A stretch of DNA of 64,000 nt from contig NZ_BDDS01000003.1 of NCBI RefSeq assembly GCF_001653135.1, positions 1 through 64,000 on the forward strand, given 5' to 3'. The notes under the pieces were generated by a model. It saw only the letters and a program-made list of their open reading frames with translations. It was not told where the DNA came from and did no database searches. This stretch comes from Pseudoalteromonas neustonica. Lineage in GTDB: Bacteria; Pseudomonadota; Gammaproteobacteria; Enterobacterales; Alteromonadaceae. A program made the translations under genes and the position numbers. Within the stretch, counting starts at the first letter, position 1. Each line of letters starts with the position of its first letter. Below are positions 17,110 to 26,698 of this stretch, piece after piece.

Positions 17110-18796
17110 AGCCTAAGGCCTGCAAATTTTTACGAATGGCGTTATCAAGTTCATCGGCTTGATTCATTTGGCTATAAAGGGTTTGGCTAAGTTCGCTCAT
17201 TTTAGTTTCGAACGGGATACCGTCGTCGATAATATCGGCCGCGCCTACATAGCGCCCTGGTGTAAGTACGTAGTCGTTGGCTTTTATATCGGCAAGGGTG
17301 GCTGATTTACAATAACCGGCAACATCTTCGTATTCTTGCTCTTTGTTTGCGCTTTGCTCTTTTTGTGCGCTTTGCTCTTTATCTGCGCTTTCTGGCTTCG
17401 CAGTTTCAGTGGTTAGCTCTTCGCCGCGCCAAATATGGTAGGTTTGGGTAATTTTAGCTATGTCGTCGTTGGTGAGTTCTTTTAAGGTGCGGTTAACCAT
17501 AGTGCCCATTTCGCGGGCGTCTATAAATAGCGTTTCGCCTTGGCGATCGCGGCGCTTTAGTAGGCATTTTTCGTTATTACCGCGTTTGTCTTTACTTATA
17601 AACCATAAACACACCGGAATTTGCGTGGTGTAAAACAACTGCCCTGGTAGGGCTATCATACAATCGACTAAATCATTTTCGATTATTTTTTGGCGAATAT
17701 CCCCCTCGCCACTGGTGTTTGAACTCATTGAGCCATTAGCCAGTACAAAGCCTGCGGTGCCATGTTCGCTGAGTTTTGAGATCATGTGCATGATCCACGC
17801 ATAGTTGGCATTACCGGTAGGCGGTGTTGGGTAGCCTGCCCAGCGGGCATCGTCGACTAGTTCGTTATCGGCGCGCCACTGTTTTTGGTTAAACGGTGGG
17901 TTTGCCATAATGTAATCGGCTTTTAGGTCAGGGTGTTGATCTTTAAAAAAGGTATCGCCTGCTACATCACCCAAATTGCCCGAGATACCACGCACGGCGA
18001 GGTTCATTTTAGCCAATTTATAGGTGGTGTTGGTGTACTCTTGCCCATAAATAGACACATTTTTTTGGTTACCGTTATGGCTATTAATAAACTTAAGCGA
18101 TTGCACAAACATACCGCCCGAGCCACAACAGGGATCGTAAATTTTACCTTCGAATGGTTCAATCATATCAGCAATGAGTGTAACGATTGACTTAGGCGTA
18201 TAGAACTCGCCCCCGCCTTTGCCTTCAGAGGCGGCAAATTTACCTAAAAAGTATTCGTACACACGGCCAACTAAGTCTTCTTCTGTTTTTTCGTTTTGGT
18301 TGGCGATGGTGTCGATATTATTAATGGTATCGATTAACGCTGAGAGCTTACTTGCATCAAGCCCTAAGCGTGAAAAGTAGTTATCGGGCAATGCGCCCGC
18401 GAGTGATTTATTGTTTTTTTCAACGCCGTGCAGGGCGGTATCTATTTTTACAGCGATATCGCCTTGCTTGGCGTTGGCTTGAATGTATGACCAGCGAGCG
18501 TCTTCTGGTAGGTAAAACACGTTATCCATCGCGTAAAAGTCAACCATATCGATGTATTCATCACCATACTCGGCAATAATGGCTTTTTGACGTACTTCAA
18601 ACTTATCACTAATAAATTTAAGAAAGATTAAGCTTAAAACAATGTGTTTATATTCGGCTGATTCAACACTGCCACGTAGTTTATTGGCGGCATCCCAAAG
18701 CGATTCTTCAAACCCGACTTGTGCTTGTTTTGTGGTTTTTTTAGCAACTTTTTTAGTAGCGGGCTTTGTGGCGGTTTTTTTAGGTGCGGTTTCCAT
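17069..18796 (-). CDS. hsdM: Type I restriction-modification methyltransferase (HsdM)
   Basis: The N6-adenine methyltransferase subunit, about 575 aa. The HsdM N-terminal helical domain (LWDAANKLRGSVESAEYKHI, about residues 30-50) is followed by the SAM-binding motif YDPCCGSGGMFVQ (about 218-230) and the catalytic motif ANPPFNQ (about 296). An unusual Lys/Ala/Thr-rich leader (about residues 3-25) precedes the N-terminal domain, and a Gln/Lys/Glu-rich insertion lies near residue 470. I use the ATG at 18796; the frame extends 8 codons further without a better RBS. First gene of the hsd operon. The C-terminal tail LSQTLYSQMNQADELDNAIR is the module copied at downstream junctions. Confidence 0.95.
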   Translation of the reverse strand: METAPKKTATKPATKKVAKKTTKQAQVGFEESLWDAANKLRGSVESAEYKHIVLSLIFLKFISDKFEVRQKAIIAEYGDEYIDMVDFYAMDNVFYLPEDARWSYIQANAKQGDIAVKIDTALHGVEKNNKSLAGALPDNYFSRLGLDASKLSALIDTINNIDTIANQNEKTEEDLVGRVYEYFLGKFAASEGKGGGEFYTPKSIVTLIADMIEPFEGKIYDPCCGSGGMFVQSLKFINSHNGNQKNVSIYGQEYTNTTYKLAKMNLAVRGISGNLGDVAGDTFFKDQHPDLKADYIMANPPFNQKQWRADNELVDDARWAGYPTPPTGNANYAWIMHMISKLSEHGTAGFVLANGSMSSNTSGEGDIRQKIIENDLVDCMIALPGQLFYTTQIPVCLWFISKDKRGNNEKCLLKRRDRQGETLFIDAREMGTMVNRTLKELTNDDIAKITQTYHIWRGEELTTETAKPESADKEQSAQKEQSANKEQEYEDVAGYCKSATLADIKANDYVLTPGRYVGAADIIDDGIPFETKMSELSQTLYSQMNQADELDNAIRKNLQALGYGEERDGAKRNDS

Positions 18797-19005
18797 AGCT
18801 ATCTCAGACCAGAATATCAATACAAATTATTGAGTTATCATACCGTAAAGAGCGCGAATTATTGAGACTTAATTAAAAATATATGAAGGGATATTTATCG
18901 GCCTAAATTCGGATAATAATACGCAATATGCGAGCAGTTTGATTATTGCGACAGTATCGCCACTTTCGCTTCGTAACCCATTAAGCATAAAAACCAACCG
19001 ATAAA

Positions 19006-19251
19006 CTACCCCGTTAACCTCACATATTTCTCTGCCAGCTCATCTATACTTTCACGGTGATTAGGATCGGGCTTTATGCAGTCAATTGGGCATACACTCA
19101 CGCACGTAGGTTTGTCGTAGTGGCCTACGCATTCGGTGCATTTTGCAGGGTCTATTTGGTAAATTTTAGCGCCCATGTAAATGGCCTCGTTAGGGCATTC
19201 TGGATCGCACATGTCGCAGTTAATGCATTTGTTGTTAATTAATAAAGCCAT
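19006..19251 (-). CDS. yfhL: YfhL-family 4Fe-4S dicluster ferredoxin
   Basis: This small cytoplasmic electron carrier of about 81 aa has two 4Fe-4S binding sets: CINCDMCDPECP near the N terminus, and CTECVGHYDKPTCVSVCP with the eight-residue insertion between the second and third cysteines that is typical of YfhL-type ferredoxins. I start at the ATG at 19251 (MALLINNKC), which matches the usual family N terminus; the frame runs 28 codons further upstream without homology. It stands alone, 185 bp downstream of the hsdM start region in sequence, and may mark the chromosomal side of the defence island. Confidence 0.92.
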   Translation of the reverse strand: MALLINNKCINCDMCDPECPNEAIYMGAKIYQIDPAKCTECVGHYDKPTCVSVCPIDCIKPDPNHRESIDELAEKYVRLTG

Positions 19252-20219
19252 TCTGTAGCCTCTAGTACTTCTAGCATAAATTTGCAGCCGCAAATTATGC
19301 ATTTTATGCTGGGTTTCCTTGTTGATCTCAATCAATAAAAATCATATTAGTTAATTCGCATTCAACCATTAACTTTACAACCCAAAAATGGACACAGTAA
19401 TGTCCAATCAAGTTCGCGAGGTTCTATCATTAATTATTTATTATTAAGCGAAGGTGATGTGTAGCTGGCTTTTGCTGAGCATTTAAAAGAGCGTCGCAAA
19501 AAAGCAAAAATGTCACGCGAGGCGTTAGCTAAAAAAAAGCACAGTACCTGCATCTACAATAAAAAAGTTTGAGGTTACAGGGCTTATTTCATTCAGGCAG
19601 CTATTGCTTTATAGAGCAACAGCTTGATAATACGTACGCCATGAATAAGCATTTAACGGGTAGTTAATTGCCTTAGGTTAATTGTATTGAGCGATTAAAT
19701 TAATAATAAATGATACTCAATAGCGCTCATAAGGAAATATCATATTTTCTAGCGCAAATCCCAACCCTATAGAATGCATACTTGTTCTTTTAATTTTACT
19801 CAACGAATACACTGGGAGCCCTTTATTTATACCGAGTTATATAAAGTTAGCCCTCGCATTTTTGGCTGTTTATTTTTCCATCACTGATTTAACGACTAGC
19901 AATACCATGCCAACAGAAAACGTTCATAAATACATTTAACCCACTAATTATATTGATGAAAAAATATTCTCGGATGACAACATCTCCTCTTCAGCGCTGA
20001 ATAATTTAAATAAAGCAGTTTCAATCGTCTGTTTGCAGCTAAATTTAAAACAAAAGCAAATTGACAAGCTAAACTAAGAAATGTAATTTACCAATTAGAT
20101 TAATTTTTTTACCAACTTTTTTACCAATTTGTGGAGTGATTTAGCCTACTCGGTTCGGCTTAATTATTATCCACATCAAAGCTGTGCATCTACCGTTTAC
20201 TAAACTTGGGGAATATAAA
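19252..20219. other. Long gene-poor stretch with a decayed regulator and putative operators
   Basis: About 970 bp without an intact gene. It holds the broken HipB-like frame at 19400-19627, then AT-rich sequence in which I see nothing recognisable, then the promoter region of the GntR gene. That region has three ACCAA half-sites (20090, 20111, 20123) on the plus strand, the last two spaced 12 bp apart in a direct repeat. Confidence 0.6.
19400..19627 (+). pseudogene. Decayed HipB-like XRE regulator
   Basis: A broken helix-turn-helix frame. One segment reads FAEHLKERRKKAKMSREALA; after a frame change, STVPASTIKKFEVTGLISFR follows. Together they resemble HipB-type antitoxin regulators. The frame changes at an A8 tract (19531-19538); seven A residues would restore it. 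Stops also interrupt the region before the HTH. No hipA-like toxin is visible nearby. Confidence 0.55.
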
Positions 20220-20951
20220 ATGAAAAGGCGTAGACGTTTTTGGAACGTTGTTGATAAGTTAGAAGCCGCAATAGATCAAGGTGTCTATCATGTTGGAAGC
20301 CGTTTACCTGCAGAACGTGAATTAGCAGAAACTCATCAAGTAAGTAGGCCTACAATTCGAGAGGCTATTATTGCGCTTGAAGTCAGAGGCCGTGTTGAAG
20401 TTAAGACCGGCTCGGGTGTATTTGTTACAGACACTAATAAAGTAGAGGCTAGCGATAAGCCCATTAGTGCATTTGAACTAACACAGGCCAGAGCACTCAT
20501 TGAAGCTGAAGCTGCGGCCTTAGCAGCGGCAACAATTCAAGATCACGAACTGGCCGATTTAAAGCAAAGTTTAGATGATATGCAAGTGCCAGAAATGGCG
20601 ATTGAAGCTGATCAACGCTTTCATGAGATCATTGCTAAGTCGACCCGTAACAACGCAATTTTCATGTCAATTCAAAACTTATGGAAGTTAAGACGCAGCG
20701 AGCCACAAATCATCGCGGCCTATGACGATGTGTGTTCACAAAGCGACGAGCAGCGTTTACAAGAGCACACATGTATTTATGATGCTATCGCCAGCCATGA
20801 CTCATCGGCAGCCCGTAAAGCCATGCACAACCACTTTAACCGTTTAATTAATTCACTCTTTGCCGCAAGCGAGAAAAAGGCCCTTGAAGAAATAAAACGT
20901 AAAACAAGTGAAACGCGTGGCTTGTATTCTATCTCTCATTTAACTCAATAA
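20220..20951 (+). CDS. GntR-family (FadR subfamily, FCD domain) regulator of the alginate locus
   Basis: This protein of about 243 aa has an N-terminal winged HTH (residues 5-70: GSRLPAERELAETHQVSRPT, then IREAIIALEVRGRVEVKTGSG) and a C-terminal all-helical FCD ligand domain (about 85-225) with the metal-site pattern D...H and H..H (RFHEIIAKSTRN; AMHNHFNRLINSLF). The ATG at 20220 has GGGGA at a good distance; an upstream ATG at 20184 has none. It is divergent from the whole alginate operon in orientation but borders it. FadR-subfamily proteins such as UxuR bind TTGGT...ACCAA palindromes, which occur in this locus. It probably represses the genes until KDG or a related uronate intermediate binds. 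Confidence 0.88.
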   Translation: MKRRRRFWNVVDKLEAAIDQGVYHVGSRLPAERELAETHQVSRPTIREAIIALEVRGRVEVKTGSGVFVTDTNKVEASDKPISAFELTQARALIEAEAAALAAATIQDHELADLKQSLDDMQVPEMAIEADQRFHEIIAKSTRNNAIFMSIQNLWKLRRSEPQIIAAYDDVCSQSDEQRLQEHTCIYDAIASHDSSAARKAMHNHFNRLINSLFAASEKKALEEIKRKTSETRGLYSISHLTQ

Positions 20952-20972
20952 ATCTTACTTTTCTATTCCCTA

Positions 20973-20994
20973 AAAGGCACATAACTGTGCCTTT
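20973..20994 (+). terminator. Hairpin after the GntR gene
   Basis: AAAGGCAC-ATAACT-GTGCCTTT forms a perfect 8-bp stem 22 bp after the stop codon. The T-run is short, so termination strength is uncertain. Confidence 0.6.
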
Positions 20995-21143
20995 GCTATG
21001 TGTGTTGTCTTATTTTTTAACGACCCCGCCTTCTGCTATGATTATTTAATAAAACGGCTTTCAAATAGGCTAAACAGCCAATATACATTTTATTAAATGT
21101 ACGCACACAAATGTTTTAAGCGTTGGGTACACCTAAAAATAAT

Positions 21144-21176
21144 GCAAAAAAAAAGCAAGCCTAGTGGCTTGCTTTT
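21144..21176 (-). terminator. Terminator of the alginate TonB receptor gene
   Basis: On the minus strand, AAAAGCAAGCC-ACTA-GGCTTGCTTTT forms a long stem followed by a run of nine T residues, 38 bp downstream of the receptor stop codon. A near-palindromic ACCAATTGGT lies between the gene and the hairpin. Confidence 0.85.
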
Positions 21177-21213
21177 ATACCAATTACCAATTGGTACTCA
21201 CACAATTAACTTA

Positions 21214-24156
21214 TTAAAAACGGTAACTTGCACCAAAAGTAATACGACGATCTGTTAAGCCTTGATAACACAGTAATGATCCTTCGTTAACACAAGACTG
21301 ACTCACATCTGACTTCGTTAAGTTCACGGCTTCTATACCAACACTAAATTGCTCGGTTACATCATAATTAACACTTGCGTTTAACTGACCACGGTCCTCT
21401 TGAACAACTGGGAAGCCCCATGGGTAACTAGATGTACTGCCAAAGTCTTCTGAGCGGTAACCTTCTCGCCACGTGTATCTTGCACGCGCTGAAAAACCAT
21501 ATTTTTCATAGTACAAGGTAAAGTTATATGCGTTTTCAGAAAGATCTAAAAGCGGCTGTTTGGCAGAGACATCAATGTTCTCAATGCCCGTTGTTAATGC
21601 AAATACGGCGTTTGCACGGCTCGTTGCATTATCAATTGCTTCACCTCCTGATGATTTTTGATACGTATAGTTAGCCATCACGCCAAAGCCTGATGCCCAG
21701 CCTAAGTCGCTTTCGAATTCAGATAAGTCATATTGAAATGCCAACTCAATACCTTGTTGGGTGCGTGTATCAGCATCATTAACTGTCGTTTGAGTAGGCA
21801 CACACAAACCAACTCCGGGCTCTGGCCCAAAGACATTAATATCAGCAATGGGGTTAAATGTGCCACCGGCTTCACAGGTTGGTCCTACAACATCACGAAA
21901 TCCCGTGGTTGGGTCTTCATAGGGGTCAACTTGCTTTGTGACATGCAGGTCTTTGCGCTTTTTATGAAAATAACCCACGCTTACTAACGCTGAAGGAGCA
22001 AAGTACCACTCGGTTGAAATATCAAACGATGTTACCTCTTCTGGCCCTAAGCCTGGGTTACCAATAGCAACCGCTGAATTAGGACTTGTGCTGTATGACA
22101 CGGACGTAGATAAGTCGTCATAATCAGGGCGACGAATATCTTTAGACCAACCCAAACGAACTAACACATCTTCAGACACGTCTGCGCTGATGTTTATACG
22201 TGGTAATACAAAATTATAATCCGCTTCAGACACGACTTGTGAAACGACTTGATTCCCATCATCGTCGGTTGTTACTGAGTTACCCGTTGACGTAATGTCC
22301 GTTTGTAAATATCGTACGCCAACATTACCTCGAAACATTTCATATTCGAAATTTGCTTGTGCGTACAATGCATGCGTTGTTTCTTCAATGTCAAAAAATG
22401 CACTCACCTGAGATGTAGGCGCACGATCAGAACCTGTAAGCGCATTATTTGCTGTAATCGCATCATTTAATACTTCAAGTACATAGTCTGGGTTTGAGCC
22501 GGCAAGCTCAGGGTTAACTAATAAAAAGTCTTTTATAAAGAGTGTTCGCCCGTCTGCTTTGTTAAAATTATCAGGCCCGGCCACCAGCAACTCTGCAAAT
22601 AAATCACCTGATGGGCTATCTGCCATTTTACGCAAGCCCACATTATTACGTACTTGATCTGAGGTGCTGCTTGATCTGTTATAACGGTACCCAAAATCGA
22701 CCGACGTGATCATGCTGTCAAAGTAATAATTAAAATCAGCTCTGATCGCATCTTCTTTATTTTCTGTCGTATCACGCCCTTGGTTTACATCGCGTAATAC
22801 AACATTTGCAGGGTCTAGTAACTGTGCACTGGTTGGCGCATTTGCTTCACCTTGGGCAATACCAAATGCAAGCGCTCCCCCGCTCAAGTCATATTCAAAA
22901 GGGGTGCCATTTTCGTTCGAGTCATTGGTTGCTACATTAGGGTTAATGAAGTTCAATGTTGTATTGAAGCTTGGTGTATTTGAATCAGAGCGTGACGATG
23001 ACGCTTCCATACTCACAAATAACTTATCACCCTGCCATTGCCCACCCAATCGAAATATTTGGCTATCAGTTTGACGTGCATTTGTATCACTTGAAAAGCG
23101 TAAATTAGGATCTGCTCCCCCGTCTTCAACAGGGATAACACCTTTTAACGCCGCTTGAATACTTCCTAAATCTTGGCCGTCTAATACGCCAAAATCAACC
23201 GTTTCAAATTCGCTAGGAGCTGCAACATTACGAAGGTCACTCACACCAGAGGCTTGAACCCGTGAGCTTTCTTGACGTCTGTCTTGGTCGTTCATCACGG
23301 CATCAAAAAAGAACTTGGTGTTCTCATTAGGTGCCCATTCTAGCGTACCAGCAAAGTTAACCGTTTCTGACTCGTAATTATCATAATCCTGAATCAAGAA
23401 TTGAATAGGTAAAAAGTCAAAAGACTGGGCACTTGCTGCATCACTCCCCGCTGCGACGGAGTTATCGCGATCAGCTCGAGGACGAAATGCTGTTACGTCT
23501 TGCTCTGCATAACTTGCGCTAAATACAGCGCCAAATTCGCCACCAGAATCTAGTTGCCAATTGTCACCCCAAGAACCCGATATTCTTGGTTTAATGCTAT
23601 CAGTGGAGAGGCTACTGTCTTCAGCTTGTACGCGAAAAGCTGCTAACGTATCATTAAGTTGCAATGGGCGGATTGTACGAAGGTTAATTGTGCCTCCTAC
23701 AGATCCTTCTATTGTTTTAGCTTCTGGTGATTTAATCACTTCAACACCAGAGATCATCGATGCCGACACATCTTCAAAACTGATACCTGTTCTACCAGAG
23801 CCGGAACCCACTGTAGAAACACCATTAATTTCTGTACGATTCGCATTCGTACCACGAATTTGTACCCCCGTACCGACACCTGCTTGACGCGTGATCTGTA
23901 CACCGGTTACATTTTCTAATACTTCAGCTAAATTTTGATCCGGTAACTTACCAATATCTACGGCTTCTATCACTTCTACAAGGCTTGCGGCTGAACGTTT
24001 TTGTGCTAATGCATTAGTAAGCGACTGCCTGATACCTGACACTTCAATTACTTCAAGTTCATCCACAGATTGCTGCTTTGCTTCTTGCGCTGATGCAACA
24101 TTCAATGCTGTAGCTGAAAGTATCGCTAATGTAACGCTAGATAATTTATGCTTCAT
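21214..24156 (-). CDS. TonB-dependent receptor of the alginate locus
   Basis: This 980-aa outer-membrane receptor has a signal peptide ending in VASAQ (about residue 23) and a TonB-box-like LEVIEVSG segment. The plug domain follows (LPDQNLAEVLENVTGVQITR, then VQIRGTNANRTEINGVS, about residues 70-125), then a 22-strand barrel ending in the typical aromatic terminus FGASYRF. The style matches the large Xanthomonas/Caulobacter-type TonB receptors for oligosaccharides. Its position between the GntR regulator and the alginate catabolic operon suggests uptake of alginate oligomers. Two GGTTAACCAA palindromes lie upstream. Substrate by context only. Confidence 0.9.
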   Translation of the reverse strand: MKHKLSSVTLAILSATALNVASAQEAKQQSVDELEVIEVSGIRQSLTNALAQKRSAASLVEVIEAVDIGKLPDQNLAEVLENVTGVQITRQAGVGTGVQIRGTNANRTEINGVSTVGSGSGRTGISFEDVSASMISGVEVIKSPEAKTIEGSVGGTINLRTIRPLQLNDTLAAFRVQAEDSSLSTDSIKPRISGSWGDNWQLDSGGEFGAVFSASYAEQDVTAFRPRADRDNSVAAGSDAASAQSFDFLPIQFLIQDYDNYESETVNFAGTLEWAPNENTKFFFDAVMNDQDRRQESSRVQASGVSDLRNVAAPSEFETVDFGVLDGQDLGSIQAALKGVIPVEDGGADPNLRFSSDTNARQTDSQIFRLGGQWQGDKLFVSMEASSSRSDSNTPSFNTTLNFINPNVATNDSNENGTPFEYDLSGGALAFGIAQGEANAPTSAQLLDPANVVLRDVNQGRDTTENKEDAIRADFNYYFDSMITSVDFGYRYNRSSSTSDQVRNNVGLRKMADSPSGDLFAELLVAGPDNFNKADGRTLFIKDFLLVNPELAGSNPDYVLEVLNDAITANNALTGSDRAPTSQVSAFFDIEETTHALYAQANFEYEMFRGNVGVRYLQTDITSTGNSVTTDDDGNQVVSQVVSEADYNFVLPRINISADVSEDVLVRLGWSKDIRRPDYDDLSTSVSYSTSPNSAVAIGNPGLGPEEVTSFDISTEWYFAPSALVSVGYFHKKRKDLHVTKQVDPYEDPTTGFRDVVGPTCEAGGTFNPIADINVFGPEPGVGLCVPTQTTVNDADTRTQQGIELAFQYDLSEFESDLGWASGFGVMANYTYQKSSGGEAIDNATSRANAVFALTTGIENIDVSAKQPLLDLSENAYNFTLYYEKYGFSARARYTWREGYRSEDFGSTSSYPWGFPVVQEDRGQLNASVNYDVTEQFSVGIEAVNLTKSDVSQSCVNEGSLLCYQGLTDRRITFGASYRF

Positions 24157-24640
24157 AGTGTTTCCTGTGTGTTCGAATGCTTTGGTTTATATTTGTTGTC
24201 ATTGGCCGTTCGCTTTCACAAAAGGTTAACCAAATAATTACACTTGAACAAAAAAAGATCAACCCTTTTGGTAATAACATTTAATAAAAAAGTCGACCAA
24301 TTTACATTACCAATAAGTCACCGTGCAGATATAAAAGTAAGGCATTGATAAATAGCAATTTAAATAATTACAGGATTAATTCTATTGCTGAATTAATTTA
24401 CCTTTAAGACTAATGTAGCAGTAGTAAAATTCAAAAAAAACAAATTGGTTAACCAAATAATCAATTCATAACGGGCAGCTTGCCAAATATGAGCACCGAG
24501 TTGCGCACCAAAACTGACACCCGTTTATCATTGGTCGTATTCATGCCAGTAAAGAAGATCTCGTTAAACTTACACTGAGGTTTGCTGTATCTGATTAACA
24601 CCTGTCATAACGCATCGCCTCAAAATACACCACTGTTTTG
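24157..24640. promoter_or_regulatory. Promoter/operator region of the TonB receptor
   Basis: A 484-bp gene-free region between fbp and the receptor gene. The 15-mer GGTTAACCAAATAAT occurs twice (24224-24238 and 24447-24461). The distal copy extends to the perfect palindrome TTGGTTAACCAA (24445-24456), and further TTGGTAAT and ACCAAT half-sites lie between them (around 24270-24310). I infer binding sites for the FadR-type regulator. No gene is seen in the rest of the stretch. Confidence 0.6.
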
Positions 24641-25609
24641 TTATGACTCATAAACAGTCCGATTAAAAAATGCCACAGCAGAAGATGACCCCATGACAAC
24701 CGCTACTCGCTGGTGAAGACTGTGTGGCTCTATGGTTAAAATTCGCTGACCACGAGAACTGGCTTGTCCTCCTGCGTTTTCAATCAACATCGACAGCGGA
24801 TTGGCTTCATAAAGTAGCCTTATTTTGCCATTGTCATTACCCGCACGTTTGTCCTCTGGATACAGAAATGTGCCGCCTCTTGATAAAATACGGTGAATAT
24901 CCCCTACCATAGCGGCACTCCAGCGCATTGAGCTTTTTTCAAACGCTTGGCTCGCATACAGTACGTTATCGAAATAAGTCTGAATAGTTTCATGCCAATA
25001 GCGGTAGTTAGCCATATTCACAGCAAACTCTTTACTTTCGTGCGCAACAGTCATTTCAGGGGTTGTTAGCAAAAAGCCGCCATGAGTTAAATCCAGCGTA
25101 TAACAGCGTGTTGGGCCACCTGTGCTCATCACTAACAAAGTGGAAGGGCCATAAAGCACATAGCCTGCGCACAGCTGTTTTATACCTGCTTGAACAAACT
25201 GTTCATCACTGTCATGGGGCACATCATCACGCTTCGCATAAATGGTAAAAATAGTGCCAATTTGACCATTTACATCAATATTTGAAGAACCATCGAGCGG
25301 GTCAAAAGCAACAATATAGTGACCATCGGGATTACCTGGCACAGCATGATCTTCTTCTTCGGAGGCAATAGCAGCAACCGAATCTTCCTCAAGTAACATA
25401 TCTTTGAGTAACTGATTGGCAATCACATCGAGCTTTTTTTGTACTTCACCTTGGATATTTTCATCTAGCGTAGAGCCTAACACCCCTGCAAGTTCTCCTT
25501 GGCCTACACGAAATGCAATCTCTTTACTGGTCGCTAAAATAGTGCGGATCAACATAATTAAATCTGTTTCCACACCATCATTTTTTAAAACTGGGATTAG
25601 TCGTTTCAT
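24641..25609 (-). CDS. fbp: Fructose-1,6-bisphosphatase class I
   Basis: This 322-aa cytoplasmic enzyme hydrolyses fructose 1,6-bisphosphate to fructose 6-phosphate, the committed step of gluconeogenesis. The class I metal-site signature is clear: the SEEEDH region near residue 85 and AFDPLDGSSNIDVN near residue 105. The substrate-binding part RYWHETIQTYF is followed by SSMRWSAAMVGDIHRIL, and the length is normal for the family. The start ATG overlaps the fba stop (TAATG), so the two are translationally coupled. It is the last gene of the alginate operon, an unusual place for a gluconeogenic enzyme. Confidence 0.95.
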   Translation of the reverse strand: MKRLIPVLKNDGVETDLIMLIRTILATSKEIAFRVGQGELAGVLGSTLDENIQGEVQKKLDVIANQLLKDMLLEEDSVAAIASEEEDHAVPGNPDGHYIVAFDPLDGSSNIDVNGQIGTIFTIYAKRDDVPHDSDEQFVQAGIKQLCAGYVLYGPSTLLVMSTGGPTRCYTLDLTHGGFLLTTPEMTVAHESKEFAVNMANYRYWHETIQTYFDNVLYASQAFEKSSMRWSAAMVGDIHRILSRGGTFLYPEDKRAGNDNGKIRLLYEANPLSMLIENAGGQASSRGQRILTIEPHSLHQRVAVVMGSSSAVAFFNRTVYES

Positions 25610-26688
25610 TATGAGTACCTATTAACGCAATTAAGGTCGGTAAAACACTGTAATAATCTCATCGTCATGTTTTGCTCTGAATGGCTTAACCACACTCGCG
25701 GATCATAGTATTTTTTATTCGGCTTATCGTTGCCATCTGGGTTACCTATTTGACTATGTAAGTAATTTTTATTGTTTTGATAATAATTAAGTACGCCGTC
25801 CCAACACGCCCATTGCGTATCGGTGTCAATGTTCATTTTTACAACGCCATACGTTAATGACTCTGTTATTTTTTCTTGCTCTGAACCACTACCACCATGA
25901 AATACAAAATTTAAGCTATTGTGGGGCAGGTTAAACTTTTGCGAAACATAGGCTTGTGAGTCTTTTAAAATACGGGGGGTTAAAACAACGTTGCCCGGTT
26001 TATAAACGCCGTGAACGTTGCCAAACGAGGCTGCAATAATGAAGTTAGCACTGACTTTACTTAACCTTTCATAGGCGTATGCTACTTCTTTAGGTTGCGT
26101 ATAAAGGGATGCGCTATCAAGGTGGCTATTATCCACGCCATCTTCTTCGCCCCCAGTACACCCTAGTTCAATTTCCAAGGTCATGCCCATTTTTGCCATA
26201 CGCGCTAAATAACGCTCACAAATTGCTATATTTTCTTCTAATGGCTCTTCAGAAAGATCGATCATATGTGAGCTAAAAAGAGGCTGCCCTGTTTGCTGAA
26301 AATAACGTTCGCCTTCATCTAACAAGCCATCAATCCACGGCAGTAACTTTTTCGCAGCATGATCCGTATGCAACATAACCGGCACGCCATAATGCTCAGC
26401 GACACTATGAACATACTTAGCCGCACTTACAGCACCAAGCACTGCACTTTGTTGCTCAGGTAAGGCAAGACCTTTGCCACAAAAAAATTGCGCGCCACCG
26501 TTCGACAGTTGAATAATAACAGGCGACTGCGCTTTTTTTGCTGCATTCAAGGTTGCATTAATAGATGATGTACCAATAACATTAACCGCAGGTAACGCAT
26601 ATTGGTGCTCTCTGGCATGCGCATATACTTGTGTAACATTATTTCCAACAATTACGCCGGGGTTAACTTTGGCTAGTAAAGATCCCAT
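25609..26688 (-). CDS. fba: Fructose-bisphosphate aldolase class II
   Basis: This 359-aa zinc-dependent aldolase interconverts two triose phosphates and fructose 1,6-bisphosphate. Visible: ALPAVNVIGTSSINATLNAA at the N terminus, the zinc-site LHTDHAAKK near residue 110, the acidic ELGCTGGEEDGVD and the second metal/phosphate segment FVFHGGSGS near residue 265. Length and motifs fit the E. coli FbaA type. It lies 10 bp behind eda and overlaps fbp by one nucleotide. In this operon it would condense the glyceraldehyde 3-phosphate released by KDPG aldolase into hexose phosphate. Confidence 0.95.
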   Translation of the reverse strand: MGSLLAKVNPGVIVGNNVTQVYAHAREHQYALPAVNVIGTSSINATLNAAKKAQSPVIIQLSNGGAQFFCGKGLALPEQQSAVLGAVSAAKYVHSVAEHYGVPVMLHTDHAAKKLLPWIDGLLDEGERYFQQTGQPLFSSHMIDLSEEPLEENIAICERYLARMAKMGMTLEIELGCTGGEEDGVDNSHLDSASLYTQPKEVAYAYERLSKVSANFIIAASFGNVHGVYKPGNVVLTPRILKDSQAYVSQKFNLPHNSLNFVFHGGSGSEQEKITESLTYGVVKMNIDTDTQWACWDGVLNYYQNNKNYLHSQIGNPDGNDKPNKKYYDPRVWLSHSEQNMTMRLLQCFTDLNCVNRYS

Positions 26689-26698
26689 TATCTATCCC

